A stretch of DNA of 64,000 bases from the NCBI GenBank assembly GCA_016708435.1, contig JADJFV010000001.1, forward strand, positions 310,001 to 374,000, given 5' to 3'. The stretch comes from Leptospiraceae bacterium. GTDB lineage: Bacteria; Spirochaetota; Leptospiria; Leptospirales; Leptospiraceae. A program made the translations under genes and the position numbers. Numbering within the stretch: the stretch's first letter is position 1; every line of letters starts with the position of its first letter. The notes under the pieces were generated by a model. That model was not told the origin of the DNA. It saw nothing but the letters and a program-made list of their open reading frames with translations, and searched no databases. This document shows positions 8,140 to 17,499 of the stretch, piece by piece.

Positions 8140-9870
8140 CTAAATTTGTTTCGGAGAATGACTCCTCCTGTAGAATAGAATCATGGAAATTAGAACTAAA
8201 ATCAATACTAATAATCCCTGATACTGCGCAAGTGAAACTCCTCCGATAAATGCTAAGAGTTGACTACTAGGAGTATCAAGTGCTCCCCGATTGGTAATTA
8301 CAAAAGAATAATACACATTCGCACTTGTTGCAGCCGATGCGTCATTATACCAATCCATGTCTGTTTGTCCCGCACTGCTTACCCATGTTGCAAACCTAGG
8401 ATAACCAGAACTAGCCGCTACACGTAAATCTTTTGACTCAGCAGGCCATTTCCATAACCCGGGAACTAAGACAGCAAATGGGAATCCATTCTTGTCAATG
8501 TAAATATCCTCGCCGGCATTTCTTACTACACTATCCACTGTTGCTGTTGTGGTATATTTGTATTTGCCAGGAAGATGGATTTCATAGACTTGAAAGCTAC
8601 TTGTTGGAGTGACTGATCTCGGACCTTCAGTTGGATAACCGGGAGTAGTCGCAATCGGTTTGGTTTCCACTCGAACGAAAGTATCATATGGAGCAGTTCC
8701 AATGACTGATCTATCAACTGGCGTATTGAATTTAACTTTGATCTTTGCCATATATCCAGCTGCATAGGTTGTATCTGTGCTCTTTGTATACCAAGTGGAA
8801 CCAACGGTCGTTAATGTATTTCCTAAAATTCTAAGACCATCTTGTAAATCAGTTGCGCTTGGAGTATACTGGCTAATACCAGTTGCCTCTGAAGTGCTCT
8901 TTGTTGCAACTGCTGTAGCTTGCAATATACTGTTTCCATCTCTAACTTCACTTTCATAAGTAACATTTACAGTAGAAGGCAATCTCAAATTCAGAGAATA
9001 CTGATTACCCGCACCGTGTGCCATGTTCTGAAAAGATCCTCTAATTTCTACAATCTGTCCTGCTGCGTTTTGATCTTCCTCAATGTAATAAATAGTGACT
9101 AAATCGTTTAAGTCAGCATCACCCGCACTAGGGAAGGTTCCTTCAAAACCAATTGTATTAACCCCGCTTGATGGAAATCTTAGCTTTGTAGCTTTGGTTG
9201 CATCATTTGGATAATCATCATATTGATCCAATACTCCATCCCCGTCAGTATCTATGAGGCTAACAGAGTTTGTCCCTGATGTAGAAGTAGATGTTGCTAC
9301 TTGAAGATCAGCTGTTTTAATTGGAATCTTTATCGTAGTGATTTTGATTAGAACTTTATTGTCTTGCTTAATAGCAACGATTGTAGCCGCGGTGGTTACT
9401 CCGTTGTATGTCACATATACATAAATTTTTGTCTCAGTGGTATTTAGAGTAATGGAACCAACGACTTTTCCGAGAGTATTGGAAAGCTGTTGATAAACTG
9501 AATTTTTATCTCCACTGTCTCGAATTTCAACTAACGCACCTGTAATGGGTTTATCTTCTCCATCTACTACAGTAGCATCAATAGAAATAGGTCGAGTTGT
9601 TTGGTAACTGAAATTTTCCGTTCCATAGTCAGCACCGATTACAGCCTGAGTGCTACTTACAGATGTGGTCGTTGTGCTCGTTGTCGAGCCAGTGCCAGTC
9701 CCTGTAGAAGTCGCGGTCGTTGGCTGAGTCACACTGGTGCTCGATGTGGTAGTCGGGGCAGATTGATTTGCTATAGTTTGTATTGGTATATAGTTTTTCT
9801 TCTTATTGTCGCATTGAATCATAAATAGACTAACTAGAACCAAGGTAGGTATAAATATTTTTCGTATCAT
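8140..9870 (-). CDS. LruC-domain lipoprotein
   Basis: The start at 9870 is chosen because AAGGAGACG sits just upstream and the product then opens with a signal peptide ending in M-I-Q-C (Cys20); an upstream in-frame ATG at 9906 would place 12 odd residues in front. After the lipobox comes a Thr/Ser-rich linker (about 30-75), an Ig-like/carboxypeptidase-regulatory-like segment, a calcium-loop motif 'DTDGDGVLDQYDDYP', then the LruC domain with its 'GDADLNDLVTIYYI' motif. The C-terminus has a hydrophobic helix followed by Y-R-R-S, resembling a sorting tail. LruC was first described as a Leptospira surface antigen; function unknown. Confidence 0.8.
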   Translation of the reverse strand: MIRKIFIPTLVLVSLFMIQCDNKKKNYIPIQTIANQSAPTTTSSTSVTQPTTATSTGTGTGSTTSTTTTSVSSTQAVIGADYGTENFSYQTTRPISIDATVVDGEDKPITGALVEIRDSGDKNSVYQQLSNTLGKVVGSITLNTTETKIYVYVTYNGVTTAATIVAIKQDNKVLIKITTIKIPIKTADLQVATSTSTSGTNSVSLIDTDGDGVLDQYDDYPNDATKATKLRFPSSGVNTIGFEGTFPSAGDADLNDLVTIYYIEEDQNAAGQIVEIRGSFQNMAHGAGNQYSLNLRLPSTVNVTYESEVRDGNSILQATAVATKSTSEATGISQYTPSATDLQDGLRILGNTLTTVGSTWYTKSTDTTYAAGYMAKIKVKFNTPVDRSVIGTAPYDTFVRVETKPIATTPGYPTEGPRSVTPTSSFQVYEIHLPGKYKYTTTATVDSVVRNAGEDIYIDKNGFPFAVLVPGLWKWPAESKDLRVAASSGYPRFATWVSSAGQTDMDWYNDASAATSANVYYSFVITNRGALDTPSSQLLAFIGGVSLAQYQGLLVLILVLISMILFYRRSHSPKQI

Positions 9871-9983
9871 TTTTTCGTCTCCTTGTATTTTATACGAAGC
9901 GGACAAAAGAATAATGACTAAATAAAAAAAAGCAACCGTTTTCTTGCAGAAAAAAAAATTGATACCAAAAAAATGGAAAAGGG

Positions 9984-10562
9984 ATGGCTATGCGACAGAA
10001 TAAGAACCGATGTGACTGGACTGGAAATGATGATTTAATGAATGAATATCATGATAAAGAATGGGGTGTGCCTGTTCATGATGATAAAAATCATTTCGAA
10101 TTTTTGATCCTCGATACATTTCAGGCTGGATTAACCTGGAAAACAATTCTTTATCGACGAGAAGGATTCAGAAAAGCATTTGCTGATTTTGATGTCGAAA
10201 AGGTTGCACGATTCACCGAAAAGAAACTGGAAAAACTAATGCAGGATACAGGTATTATCCGCAATCGTCTTAAAATATGGGGAAGTGTTCAGAATGCAAA
10301 ATCATTTATCCAAATCCAAAAAGAATTTGGCTCTTTTGATAAATACATCTGGCAATTCACCAATAACAAAACAATTCAGAATAAATTTAAAACCATGAAA
10401 GAAATGCCAGCCACTTCAAAAGAAAGTGACGCAATGAGTAAAGACATGAAGAAACGAGGTTTCACCTTCGTAGGGTCAACTATCTGTTATGCGTATATGC
10501 AAGCAGCCGGTATGGTAAACGATCATTTAACGACTTGCTTTCGCCACAAAGAAGTTAAATAA
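9984..10562 (+). CDS. tag: DNA-3-methyladenine glycosylase I
   Basis: Removes 3-methyladenine from DNA in base-excision repair of alkylation damage. The 192-residue length fits. Conserved features: N-terminal 'CDWTG...YHDKEWGVP' with zinc ligands Cys10 and His23, the 'FQAGLTWKTIL' helix of the base pocket, and C-terminal 'NDHLTTCFRH' with the second His/Cys zinc pair. Two starts compete: ATG 9984 touches the AAAGGG site, whereas ATG 9990 has better spacing from it, so the true start may be two codons later. Convergent with the purF-like gene downstream. Confidence 0.93.
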   Translation: MAMRQNKNRCDWTGNDDLMNEYHDKEWGVPVHDDKNHFEFLILDTFQAGLTWKTILYRREGFRKAFADFDVEKVARFTEKKLEKLMQDTGIIRNRLKIWGSVQNAKSFIQIQKEFGSFDKYIWQFTNNKTIQNKFKTMKEMPATSKESDAMSKDMKKRGFTFVGSTICYAYMQAAGMVNDHLTTCFRHKEVK

Positions 10563-10579
10563 TCGAAAATCTGGATGCA

Positions 10580-12349
10580 TTATTTCTTTTTTAGCAAATA
10601 ATCTCTCAACCCTTTGTAAGCAAGGTGTAGTCCACCATCGGTCGGATACATTCCATCAAAATACCAAGTCCCTGAGTGATCGGGAATACATTCCTTTAAA
10701 TCTAAAAGAGATTGGAATATTAAACTCAACTTAGGTCTAAATACTTCTGGCATAATGATATTAGCCATTTCTTGAATAAAATTGTTTTCTGGAATTTGGG
10801 AATAGAATTTAATCAAGATCTCTTGCTTTTCTATTTTACTTAAATTCTCTTTTAATGTATCAGTGATACTTCTAAGTAAATCCTCATTTCCTTTTTTAGA
10901 ATAATATTGAATAGCCGCTTGGAAGGAAAGAAATTCTTCGAAACTGGACATATTGATTCCATAACAATCTGGATATTTAATAATAGGCGCTGTCGAAGTA
11001 AAAATCACTTCTTTCGGATTGACTAGATTTAAAATATAAAGCAAGCTCTCTCGCAGTGTAGTTCCCCGCACAATACTATCATCAATAATAACCAATAAAT
11101 CATTGTTCGAAATAATATCTAGAGTTGGCTCGTATACAAGACCAACCAGTTCATTGCGATTGCTTTTTTGCGTAATAAACGTGCGAGCCTTTGTATCCTT
11201 CCAGATTATCTTCTCCATTCTAGGAATTTGCCCTGTTTGTTTTAAAATTTCTTCGAGCAGACCATAGAATGCCACTTCCGAAGTATTTGGAACGTAAGAA
11301 AACACTGTCTCCGAAACTTTATATTCTATCTTTTCTAAAATGGGACGAGCTAGAGCCGCGCCTAATCTTTTTCTATCTTTGTATATTTCGGGATCGCTAC
11401 TTCTGGAAAAATAAATTCTCTCGAAAGAACAACTCTTCTTTGGTTTGGGTTCCGAATAAGAATGAATAGCCGCATCACCTGACGGTTTAATCAGGAGCGT
11501 ATGACCACCTGGAATTTCTTTTATGGACGAATAACTTGTATTAAACGCAAGAACTAGAGGCGAGCGCTCAGAAGCCACAGCAACTAAATCGTCATTTTCG
11601 AAAAAATACGCAGGTCGAATGCTATTTTGATCACGCACTACAAAGGCGGAGCCAAATCCCGTTAATCCTGCTAAGGCAAACCCTCCATCAAAATGCTTAC
11701 AGCTTTTTTTAATCACTTGTAGAATATCTAAATTGGATTCAATAAAGTTGGATAAGTCAAGTCCTGAGAAATGGTTTTTATTTTCTTCGAACACTCTTTG
11801 CACTTCTGCATTTAGAAAATGGCTTATTTTTTCTAAGACAATCACAGTATCAGCGCTTTCTCTTGGATGTTGACCAAGATTCATTAGCCGCAGAAGTAAC
11901 TCATCAATATTTGTTAAATTAAAATTTCCTGCTAGAATTAAACTTCTACTGCGCCAACTATCAAGCCTTACAAATGGATGAACATTTTCGATTCCATAGG
12001 AAGCGTATGTCCCATAACGCAAATGCCCTAATAGTAAATCTCCACTGATTTGCTCTAAGTTTAGTTTTTCGGAATTTGCGACCTTTTCATCTAGCTGCCT
12101 AAACAAATCAGAAATCGGATCCGCGGCAATGCTCTTCGTTATATCCAAATATTGATAGCATGGTTTTATTTTAGAATCAATAATCGCAATCCCTGCCCCA
12201 TCTTGTCCTCGGTTTCTTTGTTTCTCCAAAAGAACCTTCATCTTTTGAAGTCCATAAAATTCGGTGCCAAAAGTATTTTTATAGTATTCCTTTGGCTTCT
12301 TTAACTTAATAAGTGCAATTCCACATTCATGCTTTATTTCTTCAGACAT
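10580..12349 (-). CDS. Amidophosphoribosyltransferase paralogue (PurF-like, long form)
   Basis: A 589-residue class II glutamine amidotransferase fused to a phosphoribosyltransferase. Cys9 would be the N-terminal nucleophile after removal of a short propeptide; 'RNRGQDGAG' and 'GHLRYGT' mark the glutaminase, and 'VIIDDSIVRGTTLRES' is the PRPP loop. The long insertions and the opening 'KHECGIALIKLKKP' resemble the roughly 630-residue form common in Bacteroidetes rather than classical PurF. Unlike the classical purF at 62028 in this same window, it lacks the C-terminal CxxC that ligates an Fe-S cluster. It may make phosphoribosylamine under other conditions or use another acceptor. Confidence 0.8.
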   Translation of the reverse strand: MSEEIKHECGIALIKLKKPKEYYKNTFGTEFYGLQKMKVLLEKQRNRGQDGAGIAIIDSKIKPCYQYLDITKSIAADPISDLFRQLDEKVANSEKLNLEQISGDLLLGHLRYGTYASYGIENVHPFVRLDSWRSRSLILAGNFNLTNIDELLLRLMNLGQHPRESADTVIVLEKISHFLNAEVQRVFEENKNHFSGLDLSNFIESNLDILQVIKKSCKHFDGGFALAGLTGFGSAFVVRDQNSIRPAYFFENDDLVAVASERSPLVLAFNTSYSSIKEIPGGHTLLIKPSGDAAIHSYSEPKPKKSCSFERIYFSRSSDPEIYKDRKRLGAALARPILEKIEYKVSETVFSYVPNTSEVAFYGLLEEILKQTGQIPRMEKIIWKDTKARTFITQKSNRNELVGLVYEPTLDIISNNDLLVIIDDSIVRGTTLRESLLYILNLVNPKEVIFTSTAPIIKYPDCYGINMSSFEEFLSFQAAIQYYSKKGNEDLLRSITDTLKENLSKIEKQEILIKFYSQIPENNFIQEMANIIMPEVFRPKLSLIFQSLLDLKECIPDHSGTWYFDGMYPTDGGLHLAYKGLRDYLLKKK

Positions 12350-12371
12350 ATGAGTTATAAATATCCTTTGA

Positions 12372-13082
12372 CTAAATCATCGGCACTTCAATGAGTAAAA
12401 TTTCTGCATTCTCATTGGCAGTAATCGAAAAAGAGTCTGTTTCTGCAATGCCAACTCCATCGCGTTTTTCAAACGTTTCTCCATCGACAGAAACAGAGCC
12501 ATCAATCAAGAAGAGATAAGCACCATTACCCGCTAATTTAATTTTATAGTCAATGGATTTCCCTTTTTCTAAATTTGCGAGTGAAAAGTAAGAATCTTGA
12601 TTAATCCAAAGAGCATTAGAATCTTTTTCAGGAGATACAACAGTTTGAAAATTATTATTTCTATCGCTTACTAAAAATTCTCTTTGATCGTAGCGAGGTT
12701 TAATTCCTCTTTCTTTCGGAAGAATCCAGATTTGTAAAAAATTTACGATATTGGTTTCAGAATTGTTATACTCGGAATGACGTAGTCCAGTTCCTGCTGA
12801 CATGATTTGCACTTCTCCCGGATAAATGACTTTAGCCGTTCCCATGCTGTCTTTATGAGCGAGTTCACCAATGATCGGAATGGAAACAATTTCCATATTC
12901 TCATGTCCATGCGCGCCAAATCCCATTGCCGGTTGAACAATGTCATCGTTTAATACGCGTAATGCGCCAAATTGCATTCGATTCGGATTATAATACGACG
13001 AGAAGCTAAATGTATGATGACTGTGCAACCAACCAAAATCTGCGATTCCTCTAGTGTTTGCTTTGTGGATTGTTTTTTTCAT
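12372..13082 (-). CDS. Pirin family protein (YhhW-type)
   Basis: A 236-residue bicupin. The N-terminal cupin holds the metal site: 'GFGAHGHENMEIVS' (two His and one Glu) and a further His in 'TGLRHSEYN'. The segment 'FGALRVLNDD' and 'LQIWILPKERGIKP' are typical of the YhhW/pirin group. Family members include quercetin dioxygenase-like enzymes and redox sensors, so the exact activity is open. GGAG lies just upstream of the ATG, and the promoter carries a perfect palindrome between -35 and -10 (13100-13131), so repression by a dimeric regulator is likely. Confidence 0.88.
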   Translation of the reverse strand: MKKTIHKANTRGIADFGWLHSHHTFSFSSYYNPNRMQFGALRVLNDDIVQPAMGFGAHGHENMEIVSIPIIGELAHKDSMGTAKVIYPGEVQIMSAGTGLRHSEYNNSETNIVNFLQIWILPKERGIKPRYDQREFLVSDRNNNFQTVVSPEKDSNALWINQDSYFSLANLEKGKSIDYKIKLAGNGAYLFLIDGSVSVDGETFEKRDGVGIAETDSFSITANENAEILLIEVPMI

Positions 13083-13099
13083 TGTAATACTCCTTTATG

Positions 13100-13131
13100 C
13101 ACAATAGTTCGACATCGAACTATTGTGTCAA
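13100..13131 (-). promoter_or_regulatory. Promoter with palindromic operator for the pirin gene
   Basis: CACAATAGTTCG (13100-13111) and CGAACTATTGTG (13116-13127) form a perfect 12-bp inverted repeat around a 4-base centre. On the minus strand a consensus -35 TTGACA (13126-13131) overlaps its upstream end, and the palindrome fills the spacer down to a TATTGT-like -10. This is the classic layout for a MarR- or TetR-type repressor site; the TTCGA-centred sequence resembles MarR-family boxes. No such regulator gene is adjacent. Confidence 0.7.
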
Positions 13132-13170
13132 GCTGTATTCATGGGTAAGGCTGAAATTGTTTAATTCTAT

Positions 13171-13707
13171 CTAAGCCTCAAAATCGGGATATTGCGGTGG
13201 GGCTTCACCTACAGTTTCTATAACAGTAGCGGATAATTTTAATTTGCCACTTGGAGTTTCCTGTTTTATCAACTCAACGATAAATTTCCATTCGTCACCA
13301 AAATCAAATACAAACAGTAACTTCTTTTTTAAAACATCAAAGGCTTCTTCTACAGAAACTTGCGTAACGAAGCCAGTGGAATTCATAGAGTCTTCATCCT
13401 CTTCCATTGTATACGATTCATTTGAACGCGCCCAATTTTTTAGGTTATCATAGAATCCATACATATGATCTAGTTCAAAATCAAAGCTATCTAAAATCGC
13501 TTCCGCAAATTTGCTCAATGTGTAAGAATTGGGAATAGAAAGAATTCGGTAAGTCTCTTCTTCATAAATTGCCATGAGTCCTTCCGAAAGAGTTACTTTA
13601 AAAATAAAAAGGGAGTTGGAGTTGGATTTCTTTTTTGGGACCAATTTCTTTTTACTTGCACCTTGTTTTTGTGCTAAAATTTCATTGAAATCAATTAACT
13701 CACCCAT
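13171..13707 (-). CDS. pRiA4b ORF-3-like domain protein
   Basis: A 178-residue cytoplasmic protein. After a Lys/Ser-rich N-terminus (18-32) it carries the plasmid pRiA4b ORF-3-like fold: 'IFKVTLSEGLMAIY' opening strand, 'TLSKFAEAILDSFDFELDHMYGFY' helix-strand, and 'FVFDFGDEWKFIVEL' near residue 135. The family is common on plasmids and chromosomes; its function is unknown. It has its own GGAGAA site before the ATG and stands alone between the pirin and the divergent porin gene. Confidence 0.8.
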   Translation of the reverse strand: MGELIDFNEILAQKQGASKKKLVPKKKSNSNSLFIFKVTLSEGLMAIYEEETYRILSIPNSYTLSKFAEAILDSFDFELDHMYGFYDNLKNWARSNESYTMEEDEDSMNSTGFVTQVSVEEAFDVLKKKLLFVFDFGDEWKFIVELIKQETPSGKLKLSATVIETVGEAPPQYPDFEA

Positions 13708-13820
13708 ATTGCGTTCTCCTTTTCACAGGCAATTAAATTTACAAGACTAGAATTTTTCCATCGTTCATAAAGTAAAGGATTAGTTCCTGAATAACTCAGA
13801 TTACACAAAGGAATAAAACT

Positions 13821-15287
13821 ATGAATTTTTCTACTTTACGGTATTGGCATTCATTTAATAGAAATACTTCTATGAAATATTTAGTTAGATCGTTATTCTT
13901 CTTAGTCAGCATTTCCATTTCAGCGGACACCTTTCAAAATATAAACGGATTCTTCGGTGAAAGAGCTGCCGGTATGGGCGGAGCCTATTCAGCTATATCA
14001 GATGATGTCTCAGGAACTTATTATAATCCCGGTGGAGTTGCATTTGCGCAAAATTCGTATTATTCGATCAACGCAAGTAGCTATAATCAAATCAAAGTAA
14101 ACCACAAAAATCTATTCGGACCGGGTCAAAATTATAGACGAAATTCAAGAAACTATCTTCCTAATTTTATTGGTTTCATAAAGAAGGATGGAAAATGGAC
14201 TTACGGCTTCTCGGTATTAAACCCTATCAATCAATCTTTCGATCAATCGGATCGTATCATACTTCCTATCTACCGCCGAAACCTATCTCAATTGGATATT
14301 AGCTATACGGAGGAAAACTTTCGTTTGCTGGCAGGACCTAGTGTCTCGTATTTGCTCACTGATAAACTTGGAATTGGACTAACGACCTATTATATGTATG
14401 ATAGCAATCGAGTCATTATAAATGCTAATGAAAACCAATTCAATGATAATGTCACTACTGTAGGCGAGCAAAATAGAAGAAGAACAAGCGGAATTATTCC
14501 TGTTCTGGGTATTCAGTATATGCTCACAGAAAAAATTTCCTTCGGACTATCTATGCGAAGAATTTACGTTACCGGCGGAAATGTTTCCTATCGAACCAAT
14601 GTAACTACTGCCGGAAGAACGGGAGGTCCTTCCTCTGTCGCAATTCAATCCACAGAAGAAGGAGGAGGTAAGGTAGATACTTTCAACCTAACAATCCTTA
14701 GCCCCTCAACCTATCAAATTCCACAAACAACTGAGATTCGATTTGGAACGGCTTTCTTTATTAACCGCAAATTTACAGTTTCTGCCGATGCAATCTACAC
14801 TTCCGGGTATATGATAAAATTAGCGGGTAATACCTATAATGCAAAGAGTGGTGTAATCGGATTAACCGATCCCTATGCAAATGACCTAAGAAGAAATCAA
14901 ACACTCAATTACAGTGTAGGCTTTGAATACTTTATAATGGATAGTCTTGTCTTAAGACTCGGGCATTTTACAAATAGATCCAATAACGAGCAAACTCATT
15001 GGGGAGAAGCAGCCTGGTTTGCCGCCTACCGTCAGATTAACAGGGGTAGTGCAGATATAACACTTCGGGATAATCTTACTTATACTATCCCTGAAAAAAG
15101 AGAGCAATACATCAACCTAACGGGATACTCGATAGGAATTGGTATTGAAAATGCTAGAAACTCTTTTAGTCTTACACTGATGATTCAAAATGGCAAAGGT
15201 CTTGGCACTATAGACAGAAACCAATTGCCATCTACTTCTATTTATAGAGAGAGCACTGCCTATGTTTCAGGCAGCACTCGGTATTAA
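13821..15287 (+). CDS. OmpP1/FadL-type outer membrane transport protein
   Basis: A 488-residue beta-barrel protein. The family hallmark is the N-terminal 'ERAAGMGGAYSAISDDVSGTYYNPGG' block (about 50-75; key residues are the G-M-G-G-A and the N-P-G turn), followed by many alternating beta strands to the C-terminus. FadL-type porins import hydrophobic compounds such as long-chain fatty acids. AAAGGA lies 9 bases before the 13821 ATG, but the signal peptide proper begins at Met18 (13872), so cleavage may follow an unusually long N-region or the start may be the second Met. Confidence 0.8.
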   Translation: MNFSTLRYWHSFNRNTSMKYLVRSLFFLVSISISADTFQNINGFFGERAAGMGGAYSAISDDVSGTYYNPGGVAFAQNSYYSINASSYNQIKVNHKNLFGPGQNYRRNSRNYLPNFIGFIKKDGKWTYGFSVLNPINQSFDQSDRIILPIYRRNLSQLDISYTEENFRLLAGPSVSYLLTDKLGIGLTTYYMYDSNRVIINANENQFNDNVTTVGEQNRRRTSGIIPVLGIQYMLTEKISFGLSMRRIYVTGGNVSYRTNVTTAGRTGGPSSVAIQSTEEGGGKVDTFNLTILSPSTYQIPQTTEIRFGTAFFINRKFTVSADAIYTSGYMIKLAGNTYNAKSGVIGLTDPYANDLRRNQTLNYSVGFEYFIMDSLVLRLGHFTNRSNNEQTHWGEAAWFAAYRQINRGSADITLRDNLTYTIPEKREQYINLTGYSIGIGIENARNSFSLTLMIQNGKGLGTIDRNQLPSTSIYRESTAYVSGSTRY

Positions 15288-15332
15288 TTAGGAATTCGGA
15301 ATTGGTAATGAGAAATTTTGGACGAGTGTGGG

Positions 15333-15959
15333 TTAATAATGATTAAACTCTATGAGTAGGCTTTTACCGGCATATTCTGAGTAGCCTGTGTGTATGGTTT
15401 TCTTAATAAAGTCAGCAAAGGATGATAGGGATTTGCCGCCTAATAAAACGCTAAAATATCTGTCCTTGTCTTCTTTTGCTTCCTCTGATTCTAATTGATA
15501 TTCCCAAATTAAATCTTTTATTCTAAGAGCCCAAGCTTCATAAGAAATTTTCAAATCCTCTGCAAAGAAAACATCAGCGGTGATTCCTTTTTCTTCATCC
15601 TTCTCGATAGAAATAAATAAATCATCATTTTCGCTTAAACTAATTTGAATATCATCTAGAGAATCATTTGGCAAAGCGCTCAGTTTTTCTAAAAATTCTT
15701 CGAGCCGATTTAGATCACCTTTAATTGTAAAATCAGTTTGATTTGAGTCTTCTTTCTCTTTTATTTTTTTACTACTTAGGCTAGTTGCAAATCTATCAGA
15801 GCTATCGAAAGCAGAAAAGTCCTGTGCTTGATTGCCTGCGATTAGTGTAGACTTTGGCTTTGTATTTTTACTTTTTAAAATCAATGTAATTAAAGAATAA
15901 ATTCCAACTCCAAACACGATTCCAAATAATAAAAATGAACTCAGATTAAATGTTTCCAT
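15333..15959 (-). CDS. Membrane-anchored hypothetical protein
   Basis: A 208-residue protein with one N-terminal transmembrane helix (about 5-26), a Lys/Ser-rich linker, and a mixed alpha/beta cytoplasmic or periplasmic domain (about 75-208) with many acidic residues. No family was recognised. It ends 45 bp after the convergent porin gene and has a free-standing promoter region of over 300 bp upstream. Confidence 0.55.
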   Translation of the reverse strand: METFNLSSFLLFGIVFGVGIYSLITLILKSKNTKPKSTLIAGNQAQDFSAFDSSDRFATSLSSKKIKEKEDSNQTDFTIKGDLNRLEEFLEKLSALPNDSLDDIQISLSENDDLFISIEKDEEKGITADVFFAEDLKISYEAWALRIKDLIWEYQLESEEAKEDKDRYFSVLLGGKSLSSFADFIKKTIHTGYSEYAGKSLLIEFNHY

Positions 15960-16317
15960 ATACCCTCTAAAACTTTTGTCCGTAGGCTATTCGGTCTTTC
16001 CAATTTGTCAATCTTGAAATTAGAATATTTGCCAAAGCCATTTAAATGGAAAACTAACGCACCTTACAAAAGGTGATTAAATACTATTATCCGCTCGTTT
16101 TTTTATACAATATGCGCCGGATTCTTTCTAAATTGTGCAGATTATACCTGATAGACCAAAACAAAATGACTATCTCCTTGTCTTCATGGCTATAAAATCA
16201 AACATATACGACATAAAGCAGTGATTTCATATATTTCATTCTAAATTTTCAAAAATAGAGTTTCACGAAATCGTTTATGGATTGTCAAATTCAGGAAACA
16301 ACATATTTCAGTTAAAT
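15960..16317. other. Intergenic region between divergent genes
   Basis: About 350 bases between the divergent hypothetical and lysozyme-like genes. It contains one copy of the overrepresented word ATTATCCGCT (16086-16095), the only copy outside a gene. No other structure or ORF was recognised; both promoters must lie here. Confidence 0.4.
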
Positions 16318-17481
16318 ATGAACTTTAAAATATTTACTTTATTCATTTTTTTTTCATTAGGCGCAAGTCTTCTTGCACAAGATAAAAAAATTCCTCTTCC
16401 TGCTAGCTTAGCTGACTTAGAAGGTCTTTGGGAAGTAACGAAGATCGAACAGCCCTATGGTTCGACCGACACAAGTTCCGTTCAGCAATGGCTTGGAAAA
16501 AAGGTATCCGTTTCTCAAAGCAAAATCACACTCTTGGATGAATTTGAACTTTACGGCAAATTAGGATTTACCGGAAAGGAATGCGATACAAAAGGTGGAA
16601 ACGTTAGACCGATTACTTTTCAAAAATATTCTAAGTATGATGCAACTAACAAAGATTCTCTGGTTATTAAAGCAGATGAGAAATTGGCTCTTGGAGATTT
16701 TTACATTTGTAAAACAACTCCATTTGCAGAATTCCTTTACTTGCCTAAGCAAGAATCAATTGCACTCTATTCTCCTGCGCCTGGTGCGGCAAATACATCG
16801 TTATCCAGTGGATTTTTTGTATATCTGAAACGAATTTCAAAAACTCCAGTACAAACAATTAGTGCACAGACAGGAGAAATTCTTCCTGCAAGTTTTAATT
16901 TTTCAGATAAAGCAGTAGAAGCTATCAAAGAATTGGAATCTTTCCGTGACCATCTTTACTTAGATGGCAATAAGAATTTCATTTTTGGATACGGTCATTT
17001 AGTCGCTCCAAACCCACAACTAATTAGAGAAGGATTTGAGCATCCACAAGAAATAAAGGATGAAATTCAAAAATTCAAAACTAAATTTGGAACAGGTGCA
17101 GGGGATGGAACTGCAACACAACAAGAGAAAAACGAAGCAGTGGACATGTATCTTCGTAAAGATCTTGGTATCATTATTGGGAACATGAAAAAATTTATCA
17201 CCGTTCCTTTGTCTCAGAACAAGATAGATGCAATTGTGATTTACCTCTTCTGGAGAGGCTCTTATGCAAACGACACAACAACAAATGGAAAAATGGTCTT
17301 AGAATTTTTCCAATTGATTAACGCAAAGAATGATTCCGGTGTTGCCAATTTTATAAGAACTCGCTTAAAGAAAGACGTAGATGGGAAAGACATTCCATTT
17401 AGTCCAGGGCATCCTGACAGACACAATAAAACAGCGACTCTTTATACGGACGGTATTTACGCAAACCCTTGGTTGTGGTAA
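16318..17481 (+). CDS. Exported lysozyme-like protein (GH24/T4-type domain)
   Basis: The ATG at 16318 is preferred because it directly begins the signal peptide (cleavage after L-L-A-Q, about residue 21); a TTG at 16282 would add 12 residues. Residues 30-175 form a lipocalin-like or unknown domain. From about 195 a T4-lysozyme (GH24) domain follows: Glu207 and Asp216 match the catalytic E11/D20 pair and are followed by 'GYGH'. The third catalytic position, Thr26 of T4 lysozyme, is Ile222 here. It may cut peptidoglycan by an altered mechanism or only bind it. It is exported to the periplasm or beyond, and not in a phage context. Confidence 0.75.
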   Translation: MNFKIFTLFIFFSLGASLLAQDKKIPLPASLADLEGLWEVTKIEQPYGSTDTSSVQQWLGKKVSVSQSKITLLDEFELYGKLGFTGKECDTKGGNVRPITFQKYSKYDATNKDSLVIKADEKLALGDFYICKTTPFAEFLYLPKQESIALYSPAPGAANTSLSSGFFVYLKRISKTPVQTISAQTGEILPASFNFSDKAVEAIKELESFRDHLYLDGNKNFIFGYGHLVAPNPQLIREGFEHPQEIKDEIQKFKTKFGTGAGDGTATQQEKNEAVDMYLRKDLGIIIGNMKKFITVPLSQNKIDAIVIYLFWRGSYANDTTTNGKMVLEFFQLINAKNDSGVANFIRTRLKKDVDGKDIPFSPGHPDRHNKTATLYTDGIYANPWLW

Positions 17482-17499
17482 ATAAGGAGTAATCGCTAA

